A stretch of 45,511 bases of DNA, taken from contig JBMFKS010000012.1 of the NCBI GenBank assembly GCA_049972045.1, forward strand, positions 1 through 45,511, read 5' to 3'. Position 1 is the first letter of the stretch, and each line of letters starts with the position of its first letter. Source of the DNA: SpSt-77 sp049972045. Lineage in GTDB: Bacteria > Chloroflexota > Anaerolineae > B4-G1 > DUEL01. Shown piece after piece: positions 33,829 to 41,516 of this stretch. The position numbers and the translations under genes were made by a program. The notes under the pieces were generated by a model. That model did not search any database and was not told where the DNA came from. It saw only the letters and a program-made list of their open reading frames with translations.

Positions 33829-35238
33829 CTATTCTCCCACGACGTGGACCTGCAGCATATTGGTGCGGCCCTCGCCGCCGAAGGGGACCCCCGCCGTCAA
33901 CACCACCCGATCTCCGTTCTGGACCAGGCCGGTCTGGAGGGCAGCCTGGACCATCCGGGCAACCATCTCATCGGTGGTGGTGAACGGGGGGACGAGCATC
34001 GGCGTCACTCCCCAGACCAGGGCCAGCCGCATCCGCGTGCGGGGGTTGGGGGTGGCGGCGATAATCGGCACCGGCGGGCGGTAGCGGGCGACCATCCGGG
34101 CCGTCGTGCCGGACATAGTGGCGGTGAGGATGGCCCGGGCGCCCACCTCGGCGGCGATCTCCACCGTCGCCCGGCTGATGGCCCCAGTGACCGACCCCCG
34201 GGGACACTCCAATGCGTGGAGGAAGCGCTCGGGGGGGAGGTGGGCCTCCGCGCTGGTGCAGATGCGGGCCATCGTCCGCGCCGCCTCCACCGGATAGGCT
34301 CCGACCGCCGTCTCGCCGGAAAGCATCACCGCGTCGGTGCCGTCCAGGACGGCGTTCGCCACGTCGGACGCCTCGGCGCGGGTAGGGGTGGGGTTCTCTA
34401 TCATCGTCTGGAGCATCTGGGTAGCGGTGATGACGGGCTTGCCGACCCGGTTACAGGCCCGGATGATCCGTTTCTGGTGGAACGGCACCTCTTCGGCGGA
34501 GGTCTCCACCCCTAAGTCGCCGCGCGCGACCATCACCGCGTCGGCGACCTCCAGGATGGCGTCAAACGCCTCCACCGCCTCCGCCTTCTCTATTTTGACG
34601 ACGATGGGCAGGTCGCCCGCGCCCCATTCCGTCAGGAGGGCCCGTAACTCCACCACGTCCTGCGCGGAACGGACGAAGGAGAGGGCGATCAGGTCCACCC
34701 CCTGCTCTACGGCGAAGCGGGCGTCCCGACGGTCCTTCTCGGTGAGCGCGGAGATGCGCAGGGCGGCGCCGGGGAGGTTCAGGCCCTTGTGGGAGGTCAG
34801 CCGTCCGCCGAAGACGACCCGACAGCGGGCCGTTTCACCGTCAACCCTCTCCACCCGCAGTTCCAGTTGGCCATCGTCCAGGAGGACCCGCTGGCCCTCC
34901 CGCAGGTCGGCCAGGGCCTCCGGGTGGGGCACCGGCAGGCGGCCCGGCGCGAAGGGGGCCGGGGAGAGGATGACCTCCTCGCCTGCCGTCAGGACGACGC
35001 CGTCGGCGGGCAGTTCCCCCACCCGCAGTTTGGGGCCCTGCAGGTCGGCCATGACGGCCAGCAGGTGGCCTTCCTCCTGGGCCACCCGCCGCGCCGTGGC
35101 GATGGTGCGGGCATGGGTCTCCGGGTCGCCGTGGGAGAAGTTGATGCGGGCGATGGTCATCCCGGCCTGCAGGAGGCCCCGGATGACCTCCGGGTCCCGC
35201 GAGACCGGTCCCAGGGTGCAGACCAGTTTGGTGCGCAT
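33829..35238 (-). CDS. pyk: Pyruvate kinase
   Basis: 469 residues from ATG 35236-35238; a longer in-frame stretch upstream is not conserved. MRTKLVCTLGPVSRDPEVIRGLL opens the barrel, FSHG, then KIEKAEAVEAFDAILEVADA and VMVARGDLGVE carry the catalytic Lys and Mg ligands, and PTRAEASDVANAVLDGTDAVMLSGETAVG is the family signature. Converts phosphoenolpyruvate and ADP to pyruvate and ATP. Standard length without the extra PEP-utiliser domain. Enolase, the step before it, lies 0.9 kb upstream on the same strand. Confidence 0.95.
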   Translation of the reverse strand: MRTKLVCTLGPVSRDPEVIRGLLQAGMTIARINFSHGDPETHARTIATARRVAQEEGHLLAVMADLQGPKLRVGELPADGVVLTAGEEVILSPAPFAPGRLPVPHPEALADLREGQRVLLDDGQLELRVERVDGETARCRVVFGGRLTSHKGLNLPGAALRISALTEKDRRDARFAVEQGVDLIALSFVRSAQDVVELRALLTEWGAGDLPIVVKIEKAEAVEAFDAILEVADAVMVARGDLGVETSAEEVPFHQKRIIRACNRVGKPVITATQMLQTMIENPTPTRAEASDVANAVLDGTDAVMLSGETAVGAYPVEAARTMARICTSAEAHLPPERFLHALECPRGSVTGAISRATVEIAAEVGARAILTATMSGTTARMVARYRPPVPIIAATPNPRTRMRLALVWGVTPMLVPPFTTTDEMVARMVQAALQTGLVQNGDRVVLTAGVPFGGEGRTNMLQVHVVGE

Positions 35239-35312
35239 GGGAAACGCCTCGGGTTCCGGGGCGGGGCTTGCGGGCGGCGGGCGAAGCCCGCCGCCCAAGC
35301 CCCGGTCTATGG

Positions 35313-35963
35313 CTACGGAGTAAACTGCGCCACCGCCAGCAATACGGAGATCACCGTACCGATGCCCAGAATGGCACCGATGAGCCAGCGGGTCTGAACA
35401 ATCATCTGATGGTACATCCGATCCAGCCGGTCATCCATCCGGTCCAGTCGGGCCTCCCAGCGAGCGCTCATCTCGTCCAGTCGGGCCTCCCAGCGGGCGT
35501 TCATCTCGTCCAGTCGGGCCTCCCAGCGAGCGCTCCTCTCGTCCAGTCGGGCCTCCCAGCGGGCGTTCATCCCGTCCAGCCGGGCCTCCAGATGGTGGTC
35601 CATCTCGGCCAAACGGGCCTCCACTCGGGCACTCAGCTCATCTATCCGCCTGTGGACCCGGTCCAACTGTTCGTACATCTGCCGCTGGAACTCGCCGAAT
35701 TCCTCCCGGAAGGCCCCGATCTCCTGACGGAACTCGGCCCGCAATTCGGTCCGGGTGAGTCGCAGTTCATCCCGCAGGAGCGTCACTTCTCGCTCCAGGC
35801 CATCCAGGCGGGACAGGAGCGCCCGATACTCGTCGCGGGGAACTCCCTCCCGAAGAAGGATCTGCCGGAAGTGATCCTCCATCCAGGGGACAAACTCGGT
35901 CAAGACCTGGTCGCCCAGGGCCTGACGAACGATGGGCGGAACGGGAATGGTTGGAGTCTCCAA
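35313..35963 (-). CDS. Coiled-coil protein with 11-residue repeats and C-terminal membrane anchor
   Basis: 216 residues. The start is probably the TTG at 35961-35963 because AAAGGAGG ends four bases upstream and the protein then begins LETPTIPVPPIVRQALGD; the open frame upstream lacks a site. After a small N-terminal domain (VPRDEYRALLSRLDGLERE) comes a long coiled coil with a run of ARWEARLDEMN repeats, an 11-residue (hendecad) period, and a final helix LIGAILGIGTVISVLLAVA. Similar anchored coiled coils occur beside restriction or stress genes in Chloroflexota; function unknown. Confidence 0.7.
   Translation of the reverse strand: METPTIPVPPIVRQALGDQVLTEFVPWMEDHFRQILLREGVPRDEYRALLSRLDGLEREVTLLRDELRLTRTELRAEFRQEIGAFREEFGEFQRQMYEQLDRVHRRIDELSARVEARLAEMDHHLEARLDGMNARWEARLDERSARWEARLDEMNARWEARLDEMSARWEARLDRMDDRLDRMYHQMIVQTRWLIGAILGIGTVISVLLAVAQFTP
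35449..35613. repeat. 33-bp tandem repeat within the coiled-coil gene
   Basis: Units beginning CGGGCCTCCCAGCG at 35449, 35482, 35515, 35548 and (diverged) 35581, period 33 bp = 11 codons. Alternate units are most alike, suggesting 66-bp duplication. Confidence 0.9.
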
Positions 35964-36006
35964 GGCGCCTCCTTTCGTAATGCCTGGGGTTTCCCAGATC
36001 AGAGAG

Positions 36007-36142
36007 CAGGACTTACGCACTTACCAATGTAGCGCAGGCTGCCAGGCCAATGTAGCGCAGGCCGCCAGGCCTGTACCATGCAGGCTAACAGCCTGCGCTA
36101 CGCCAAAAACTGCATCATTTCTCGTGAACTGCGTAACTCCTG
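36007..36142. mobile_element. Small MITE-like element with 17-bp inverted ends
   Basis: Left end CAGGACTTACGCACTTA (36007-36023), right end reads CAGGAGTTACGCAGTTCA on the other strand (36125-36142). Inside are GTAGCGCAGGCTGCCAGGC direct repeats and GCAGGCTAACAGCCTGC palindrome. No coding capacity. The right end reaches within 11 bp of the enolase stop. Confidence 0.5.
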
Positions 36143-36155
36143 CAGAGAGGAGTTA
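36134..36155 (-). terminator. Hairpin at the enolase stop
   Basis: TAACTCCT and AGGAGTTA (8 bp) around GCAGAG, overlapping the enolase TAA. No T-run; termination uncertain. Confidence 0.35.
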
Positions 36156-37448
36156 CCGCCAGCGCGGGACGTGGGCAAACGCGCTCATCCCAGCGTAGCG
36201 GGCCTGGTCGCCCAGTTCCTCCTCAATCCGCAGCAACTGGTTGTACTTGGCGACCCGCTCGGAGCGGCAGGGCGCGCCGGTCTTGATCTGACCGACGTTC
36301 AGCGCCACGGCCAGATCGGCGATGGTGGCGTCCTCGGTCTCGCCGGAGCGGTGAGAGACGATGACGCCCCATCCGGCCCGCTGGGCCATCTGGACGGCCG
36401 CGATGGCCTCCGTCAGCGTGCCGATCTGGTTGACTTTGCAGAGCAGGGCATTGCAGGAGCCCTCCCGGATGGCCCGCCGGATGCGTTGCCCATTGGTCAC
36501 CAGCAGGTCATCGCCGACAATCTGGATGCGGTCGCCCAGGCGGCGGGTCATCAGCGCCCAGTTCTCCCAGTCGTCCTCCGCCAGGCCGTCCTCAATGCTG
36601 ATGATGGGGTACTTCTCCACCCATGCGGCGTAGAAGTCCACCATCTCGGCGCCGGTCAGCGTGCGGCCCTCTTTCTTCAGGACGTAGCGACCATCCTCGT
36701 AGAACTCGCTGGCGGCGGGGTCCAGGGCCAGGACAATCTGCTCCCCAGGCCGGTATCCGGCCTTCCCGATAGCCTCCAGGATGACCTCAATGGCCTCCTC
36801 GTTGGTCCTCAGGCTGGGGGCGAACCCGCCTTCGTCGCCGACGCCGGTGGAATAGCCGCGCTTTTTGAGGACGGCCTTGAGGGCATGGTAGACCTCGCTC
36901 CCCCACCGCAGCGCCTCGGCGAAGGTCGGCGCGCCGACAGGGGCGATCATGAACTCCTGCAGGTCGGGGCCGTCCACCGCGTGCTTGCCGCCGTTGAGGA
37001 TGTTCATCAGCGGCACCGGCAGGACGTGGGCGTAGATGCCGCCGATGTAGCGGTAGAGGGGCAGGCGGAGAGCGTTGGCGGCCGCGTGGGCCACCGCCAG
37101 CGAGACGCCCAGAATGGCGTTGGCGCCCAGCCGCTCCTTGTTGGGCGTGCCGTCCAGTTCCAGCAGGTACGCGTCGATGCCCAACTGGTCGGTGGCGTCC
37201 CAGCCGAAGAGTTCGTCGGCGATGAGTTCGTTGACGTTCTGGACGGCCTTGAGGACCCCCTTGCCGCCGTAGCGCTGGGGGTCTTCGTCTCGCAGTTCCA
37301 GGGCCTCGTGGGCGCCGGTGGAGGCGCCGGAAGGGACGGCGGCCCGTCCCCAGGAACCGTCCGCCAGCGCTACCTCTACCTCAATCGTCGGATTCCCCCG
37401 GGAATCCAGAATCTCCCGGGCGATGATTTCGTCAATGGTCGTATCCAT
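36153..37448 (-). CDS. eno: Enolase
   Basis: 431 residues from ATG 37446-37448 with AAGGAGAGG upstream; the open frame extends further but without conservation. IIAREILDSRGNPTIEVEV at the start, GASTGAHEALELRD, the Mg ligands and catalytic Glu/Lys in IGVGDEGGFAPSL-like (TGVGDEGGFAP), SIEDGLAEDDW, and VSHRSGETEDATIADLAVAL are all present. It dehydrates 2-phosphoglycerate. Full length. Divergently arranged with the arsR-led operon. Confidence 0.96.
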   Translation of the reverse strand: MDTTIDEIIAREILDSRGNPTIEVEVALADGSWGRAAVPSGASTGAHEALELRDEDPQRYGGKGVLKAVQNVNELIADELFGWDATDQLGIDAYLLELDGTPNKERLGANAILGVSLAVAHAAANALRLPLYRYIGGIYAHVLPVPLMNILNGGKHAVDGPDLQEFMIAPVGAPTFAEALRWGSEVYHALKAVLKKRGYSTGVGDEGGFAPSLRTNEEAIEVILEAIGKAGYRPGEQIVLALDPAASEFYEDGRYVLKKEGRTLTGAEMVDFYAAWVEKYPIISIEDGLAEDDWENWALMTRRLGDRIQIVGDDLLVTNGQRIRRAIREGSCNALLCKVNQIGTLTEAIAAVQMAQRAGWGVIVSHRSGETEDATIADLAVALNVGQIKTGAPCRSERVAKYNQLLRIEEELGDQARYAGMSAFAHVPRWR

Positions 37449-37492
37449 GGCAACCTCTCCTTTTCCGGACATGGTGAACCCCTTCTTTGAGT

Positions 37493-37520
37493 AGTATATC
37501 ATCTTTGCCAGGAACGGCAA
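37493..37520 (-). promoter_or_regulatory. Probable enolase promoter
   Basis: TTGCCG (37515-37520) and TATACT (37493-37498) on the minus strand with a 16-bp spacer, about 45 bp before the enolase ATG. Confidence 0.5.
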
Positions 37521-37555
37521 CCCAATGTCACCCCTTTTGGAGGACAATTGTCACC

Positions 37556-37583
37556 TTGACAAGAACAGAAACGGGAGTATACT
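37556..37583 (+). promoter_or_regulatory. Promoter of the arsR-led operon
   Basis: TTGACA (37556-37561) and TATACT (37578-37583), 16-bp spacer, on the plus strand. Transcription should start near 37590, inside the operator described next. Confidence 0.8.
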
Positions 37584-37604
37584 ATATGCAATCCATTGCA
37601 TATA
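37583..37604 (+). promoter_or_regulatory. ArsR-type operator
   Basis: TATATGCAAT and ATTGCATATA are perfect 10-bp inverted repeats with two bases between them. They overlap the end of the -10 box and the start of transcription. ArsR/SmtB repressors commonly bind such AT-rich 12-2-12-like dyads, so this fits autoregulation by the gene immediately downstream. Confidence 0.75.
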
Positions 37605-37613
37605 CCGGATACC

Positions 37614-37976
37614 GTGCACGACGATCTCTACGAACCTATTATCCGTCTTTTCTCCCTTCTGGCCCATCCGGCGCGCCTGCGGATTCTGGACATGCTGCGG
37701 CGCGGGGAGGCCTGCGTCTGCCATCTGCAGGCCGCGCTGGGGGCCCCCCAACCCTATGTCTCTCAGCAGTTGCGGGTGCTGCGGGAGGCGGGCCTCATCG
37801 CTCAGCGCCGGGAGGGGCTCTACGTCTATTACCGGCTGGACGACCCCTTGGTGGAACGGCTGCTGAGGGAGGTCCTGGGGCCGGTGGAGGAAGAGGCCCT
37901 CATTCCGCAGTGTACCTGTCCCCGCTGTCAGGAGGCCTCGCTTTCCCAACCCATCTTCCTGGTGGAGGTAAACTGA
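37614..37976 (+). CDS. arsR: ArsR-family metalloid-responsive repressor
   Basis: 120 residues from GTG 37614. An earlier TTG (37596) would lie within the operator and is less likely; neither has a good ribosome site. Winged helix with LAHPARLRILDMLRRGE, recognition helix PQPYVSQQLRVLREAGLI and wing REGLYVYYRL. C34-V-C36 in the GEACVCHL segment matches the CxC arsenite or soft-metal site of classical ArsR, and a second cluster CTCPRC is near the C-terminus. It should release the operator when a thiol-reactive metalloid binds. Downstream genes, including the ACR3 permease, fit its control. Confidence 0.85.
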   Translation: MHDDLYEPIIRLFSLLAHPARLRILDMLRRGEACVCHLQAALGAPQPYVSQQLRVLREAGLIAQRREGLYVYYRLDDPLVERLLREVLGPVEEEALIPQCTCPRCQEASLSQPIFLVEVN

Positions 37977-37977
37977 G

Positions 37978-38184
37978 ATGACCGAACCGCGTGAGGACCG
38001 GGAGCCCTCTGTCCAATGCGCCTGCGTCAAGGACCCGTTCGCGCTGCTCCCGCCGGAGATGCGGCCGCGCGAGCAGAAGAAGAGCAGTCTCCGGAAGGCT
38101 ACCTGCCCCGGCTGCGGCCTGGTCTTCTGGACCAACCGGGCGACGGACTACTGTATGGAATGTGAGAAGAGAATGACGAAGTGA
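37978..38184 (+). CDS. Small zinc-ribbon-like protein
   Basis: 68 residues, one base after the arsR stop. C14-A-C16 near the N-terminus, then C43-P-G-C46 and C59-M-E-C62, a treble-clef or zinc-ribbon pattern with Zn likely between the last four. RKATCPGCGLVFWTNRATDYCMEC resembles C-terminal ribbons of uncharacterised proteins. Could be a metal chaperone or redox partner; no experimental family known to me. Confidence 0.7.
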   Translation: MTEPREDREPSVQCACVKDPFALLPPEMRPREQKKSSLRKATCPGCGLVFWTNRATDYCMECEKRMTK

Positions 38185-38232
38185 CGGAATGACGGAAGAG
38201 CGGAATACGGAACACGGAGCACGGAGGACGCT
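38185..38232. repeat. CGGAATACGGAACACGG words upstream of lpd
   Basis: Gap consists of repeated CGGAA/CACGGAG words; no hairpin is clear. The ribosome site for lpd (GGAGGACGCT) sits at its end. Confidence 0.4.
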
Positions 38233-39636
38233 ATGAGCGAAGTCTACGACCTGGCGATTCTGGGGGCGGGGCCCGGCGGGTACGTGGCCGCGCTGCGGGC
38301 CGCCCAGTTAGGGATGCGCGTCGCGCTGGTAGAGCAGGCGCGCGTCGGCGGGACGTGCCTCAACGTCGGCTGTATCCCGACCAAGGCGCTGGTCACTGCG
38401 ACGGAACTGCTGGTCCGGGCCCGCCGCGCGGCGGAGGTCGGCGTCCGTATCCCCCAGGCCGCGCCCGACCTGGAGGGGATGATGGCCTACCAGCGGGTTG
38501 CGGTGGACCGGCTGGTGGGCGGCGTGGAGCAACTGCTGAAGGAGTGGAAGGTGACGGTGGTCCGGGGCCGGGGCCGCCTGGCCCGACCGGATGCCCTTGC
38601 CGTCACCGACGGAGCCGGGCAGACGACGGAGGTGGTCGCCCGGAACATCATCCTGGCCCCCGGCTCGGTGACGGCCCGCCCGCCCATCCCCGGCCTGGAC
38701 CTTTCCGGTGTCCTGACCAGCACCGAGGCGCTGGACGTCTCCACCGTCCCGGCCCGCCTCATCATCATCGGCGGCGGGGTCATCGGGCTGGAGTTTGCCT
38801 GTATCTACGAGGCGCTGGGGAGCCGGGTGACCGTCCTGGAGATGATGCCCAACCTGCTTCCCGGCGCGGCCGACGAGGCCATCGCCAAACGGCTGGCGGT
38901 GCTCCTGCGGCGGCGGGGGATGGACATCCGCACCGGCGCGACGGTCCAGGCGGTGGAGGAGACGGACGGTGGGTTGCGGGTTCGCTTCGCCACGGCGCAG
39001 GGCGAGGACGCGGTAGAGGGCGAGCGGGTCCTGCTGGCGACAGGACGCTGGCCCAACACCGCCGACCTGGGGCTGGAGGAGGTGGGCGTCCGGATGAACC
39101 GGCGCGCCATCGCGGTGGACGAGCACCTGCGGACGAACGTTCCCACCGTCTGGGCCATCGGCGACGCGGTGAGCGGGCCGATGCTGGCCCACAAGGCGAT
39201 GGTGGACGGGCGGGTGGCGGTGGAGAACATCGCCGGGCAGAAGCGGGCGGTGGACTACCGTTCCGTGCCCAGCGCCATCTTCACGGCGCCGGAGGTGGCG
39301 GGCGTCGGGCTGACGGAGGAGCAGGCCCGCCAGCAGGGCGCCGACGTCCGCGTGCTCCAGTTCCCCTTCTCCGCCAATCCCCGCGCCCAGATTCTGGGGG
39401 AGACGGAGGGGTTGGTGCGCATCGTCTGCGAGGCCGGCAGCGGCCGGGTGCTGGGGGTGCATATGATGGGCCCGCACGCTACCGAACTGATCGCCGAAGG
39501 GGCGCTGGCGGTGCAGACGGGCGCCACGGCGGACGACCTGGCCTGGACCACCCACGCGCATCCGACGCTGACGGAGGCCGTGCTGGAGGCCGCGCTGGGC
39601 TTCCGGGGGGCAACCATCCACTACCATCGGAAGTAG
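38233..39636 (+). CDS. lpdA: Dihydrolipoyl dehydrogenase
   Basis: 467 residues. FAD motif GAGPGGYVAA, redox disulfide GGTC42LNVGC47IPTK, NAD motif IGGGVIGLEFA, FAD-binding VWAIGDAVSGPMLAHKA, and the catalytic His in HAHPTLTEAVLEA. It reoxidises dihydrolipoyl groups with NAD+. No pyruvate, 2-oxoglutarate or glycine-cleavage genes are nearby; instead a GcvH-like lipoyl carrier follows 110 bp later, so it is probably dedicated to that carrier, or to reduction of thiol or metalloid compounds. Confidence 0.93.
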   Translation: MSEVYDLAILGAGPGGYVAALRAAQLGMRVALVEQARVGGTCLNVGCIPTKALVTATELLVRARRAAEVGVRIPQAAPDLEGMMAYQRVAVDRLVGGVEQLLKEWKVTVVRGRGRLARPDALAVTDGAGQTTEVVARNIILAPGSVTARPPIPGLDLSGVLTSTEALDVSTVPARLIIIGGGVIGLEFACIYEALGSRVTVLEMMPNLLPGAADEAIAKRLAVLLRRRGMDIRTGATVQAVEETDGGLRVRFATAQGEDAVEGERVLLATGRWPNTADLGLEEVGVRMNRRAIAVDEHLRTNVPTVWAIGDAVSGPMLAHKAMVDGRVAVENIAGQKRAVDYRSVPSAIFTAPEVAGVGLTEEQARQQGADVRVLQFPFSANPRAQILGETEGLVRIVCEAGSGRVLGVHMMGPHATELIAEGALAVQTGATADDLAWTTHAHPTLTEAVLEAALGFRGATIHYHRK

Positions 39637-39639
39637 GGT

Positions 39640-39735
39640 TTTCACCACGAAGACACCAAGACACGCACGAAGGAATTAAAAATTAAGAATTAACAATTAA
39701 ACTTCGTGTCTTTGTGTCTTGGTGGTTTCATTCAC
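39640..39735. repeat. CCACGAAGACAC hairpin between lpd and gcvH-like gene
   Basis: CCACGAAGACACCAAGACACG pairs imperfectly with CTTCGTGTCTTTGTGTC then TTGGTGG, around an AT-rich centre. Same word family as other gaps in the window. Confidence 0.55.
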
Positions 39736-39746
39736 CTGGAGGGGCA

Positions 39747-40199
39747 ATGAGTGGGTTTCTGGAACTGGTTGTGGACAAGTTCGTTTTCCGATTTGCGACG
39801 GACCGGTACTACCACCCGGAGGGGGTCTGGGCGCTTCCGGAGGGGAACGGCCGGGTGCGCATTGGCCTTTCGGACTTCGCCCAGCAGTCGGGGGGCGACG
39901 TCGCCTTCGCCGAGGTGAAGCCGGTGGGGACGACGGTGGCCTTCGGCGACGAGGTGGCGTCCATTGAAACGATGAAGACGGACCTCGTCGTCCCGGCGCC
40001 GGTCGGCGGGACGGTGGTGGAGGCGAACCCCGCGCTGGAGATGACCCCTGAGGTCATCAACGAGGACCCCTACGGCGAGGGCTGGCTGGCAGTGATAGAG
40101 GCCGCCAACTGGGAGGCCGACCGGGCTCACCTGCTGGACGCGGCAGCGTACCTGGAGCGGGTCCGGGAGGTCGCCGAGGAGGAGATGGGGAAGAGGTGA
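39747..40199 (+). CDS. GcvH-like lipoyl carrier protein
   Basis: 150 residues from ATG 39747 with GGAGG upstream. A hybrid-motif biotinyl/lipoyl domain: VRIGLSDFAQQSGGDVAFAEVKPVG, then the carrier site ETMK77TDLVVPAPVGG, then INEDPYGEGWLAVIEA. In GcvH the site reads ESVK; here ETMK, seen in divergent relatives such as the LbpA carriers of sulfur-oxidation sHdr clusters. Longer C-terminal helix than glycine-cleavage GcvH. No gcvP or gcvT in the window, so it more likely carries sulfur, or binds arsenic, than glycine intermediates. Confidence 0.82.
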   Translation: MSGFLELVVDKFVFRFATDRYYHPEGVWALPEGNGRVRIGLSDFAQQSGGDVAFAEVKPVGTTVAFGDEVASIETMKTDLVVPAPVGGTVVEANPALEMTPEVINEDPYGEGWLAVIEAANWEADRAHLLDAAAYLERVREVAEEEMGKR

Positions 40200-40258
40200 A
40201 TCAGCAGAGAATCGGCGAGAATCTGCGTTTATCTGCGTTCTGGAATTGAGGAGGTGGG

Positions 40259-40657
40259 ATGAGGAGGAAGGTGGTGATCGTTCCTTGCAGCGGGATCGGC
40301 AAGACGTTCGGGACGGTGAGCCGGGAGGCGGCGTACACCGTGGTGGAGGACCTGCGCCCGGAGAAGACGGACCTGGTCGCCCTCTCCCTGTTGGTGCTGG
40401 GGGACGAGGCAGCGCGGGCGGCGGTGGCGGGCCATCCCACCATTGCCATTGACGGCTGCCGCCTGGCCTGCGCGACCAAAATGGTCCAGGAGAGCGGCCT
40501 TCCGGTGGCCCGCTCGTTCACCGTCCTGGACGCTTTCCGGAAACACCGCGACCTGAAGCCAGAGGGTATCTCGGCGCTGAACCCGGAGGGGCAGCAACTG
40601 GCCCGCGTCCTGGCGGAGGAGGTCGCGGAAACGGTGGACGGGTTGCTGGAGGAATAG
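40259..40657 (+). CDS. DGC-domain (putative zinc-binding) protein 1
   Basis: 132 residues from ATG 40259, GAGGTGGG upstream. VPCSGIGKTFGTVSREAAYTVVEDL and PTIAIDGCRLACATKM match the DGC domain, named for Asp-Gly-Cys, with C10 and the DGCxxxC pair as probable metal or cluster ligands. Function unsettled; members often sit with ArsR, thioredoxin-like and permease genes. The next DGC protein has the same layout, so they are probably paralogues that act together. Confidence 0.75.
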   Translation: MRRKVVIVPCSGIGKTFGTVSREAAYTVVEDLRPEKTDLVALSLLVLGDEAARAAVAGHPTIAIDGCRLACATKMVQESGLPVARSFTVLDAFRKHRDLKPEGISALNPEGQQLARVLAEEVAETVDGLLEE

Positions 40658-40700
40658 ATGGAATACGGAGTACGTCCTGCGTATTCCGTACTCTGCAGGA
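40658..40700. repeat. Interleaved inverted words between the two DGC genes
   Basis: GAATACGGAGTACG is followed, after TCCTG, by CGTATTCCGTACTC. Each half-word has its inverse in the same order, so a hairpin with mismatches can form. Confidence 0.45.
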
Positions 40701-40707
40701 GGTGAGC

Positions 40708-41448
40708 ATGCCGCTGTTGCCGAAGAAGAAAGTCGGGATCGTCGCCTGTTCGGGAGAGGAGTTGCCGGAAGGGACCGTTTCCCGCGTGGCGGCGCTGAAG
40801 GTGCTGGAGGAACTGCGCCCGAACGACACGGTGACCATCTGCTTGCCGCTCTTTCTGGCGGGCGGGGAGGGAGATCGGGCCTTCGCCCGTTTCTACCCGA
40901 CGGTCGCCATAGATGGCTGCGAGAAGCGGTGCGCGGCGCGGGCGACGGAGATGTACTCCGGCAAACCCGCCGCCAGCATCGTCGTGACGGAGGTGGTGGG
41001 CGGGGACGGCCTGGGGCCGATCCGGGGCAGCCGACGGCTCAACGAGGCCGGGATGCAGGCCGCCGACCGGGTCGCCCAGGAGGTGGCCCGGCTGGTGGGC
41101 GAACTCCTGGGCCGAAGGGGACAGGAGATACCCGAGGAGGCCACGACGGAGGTAGAGGCCGCCGCGGAGGCCCCGGAGGACGAGGAGAGCGTCGTCACCC
41201 TCTGCTCCTGCGGCTCCGGCATCCCGGTGCAGAAGGTGGCGGTGAACGGCCGGGTGGTGATGCTCATCGCGCTGCCGGCCATCTTCGAGCAGTTCTACCA
41301 GGCCGGCAAGCGGCCCGGCGACGAGACGACGCGGGAACTGCTGGAGATGACCCGCATCTACAACCCCATCCCGCCGGAGGAAGAGGACGCCTACGCCGGA
41401 GCACTGGCGCGGGAGTACGAGAAGTACTGGAGACGAAACCACGGATGA
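40708..41448 (+). CDS. DGC-domain protein 2 with C-terminal Cys domain
   Basis: 246 residues from ATG 40708 (AGGAGGTG upstream). N-terminal half repeats the DGC domain (IVACSGEELPEGTVSRVAALKV, TVAIDGCEKRCAARAT). After an acidic linker (about 140-160, TTEVEAAAEAPEDEES) a second domain reads VTLCSCGSGIPVQKVAVNGR then VMLIALPAIFEQFYQAGKRP, with a CSC pair. That domain I do not recognise in any named family. Probably a metal or redox protein acting with the first DGC protein. Confidence 0.7.
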   Translation: MPLLPKKKVGIVACSGEELPEGTVSRVAALKVLEELRPNDTVTICLPLFLAGGEGDRAFARFYPTVAIDGCEKRCAARATEMYSGKPAASIVVTEVVGGDGLGPIRGSRRLNEAGMQAADRVAQEVARLVGELLGRRGQEIPEEATTEVEAAAEAPEDEESVVTLCSCGSGIPVQKVAVNGRVVMLIALPAIFEQFYQAGKRPGDETTRELLEMTRIYNPIPPEEEDAYAGALAREYEKYWRRNHG

Positions 41449-41449
41449 C

Positions 41450-41505
41450 ACGGATTTTGATCATCAGAAATCCGTGTCCATCCGCGTTGATCTGCGTCCA
41501 CTTAC
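41450..41505. repeat. CACGGAT hairpin upstream of osmC-like gene
   Basis: CGGATGACACGGATTT pairs with AAATCCGTGTCCATCCG (one bulge), then ATCTGCGT words. Same word family as other gaps. Confidence 0.55.
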
Positions 41506-41516
41506 AAAGGAGACCG

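Noticed and set aside
37596..37613. Upstream TTG start for ArsR
   Set aside because: It would place the start codon within the operator dyad; GTG 37614 fits the family N-terminus better.
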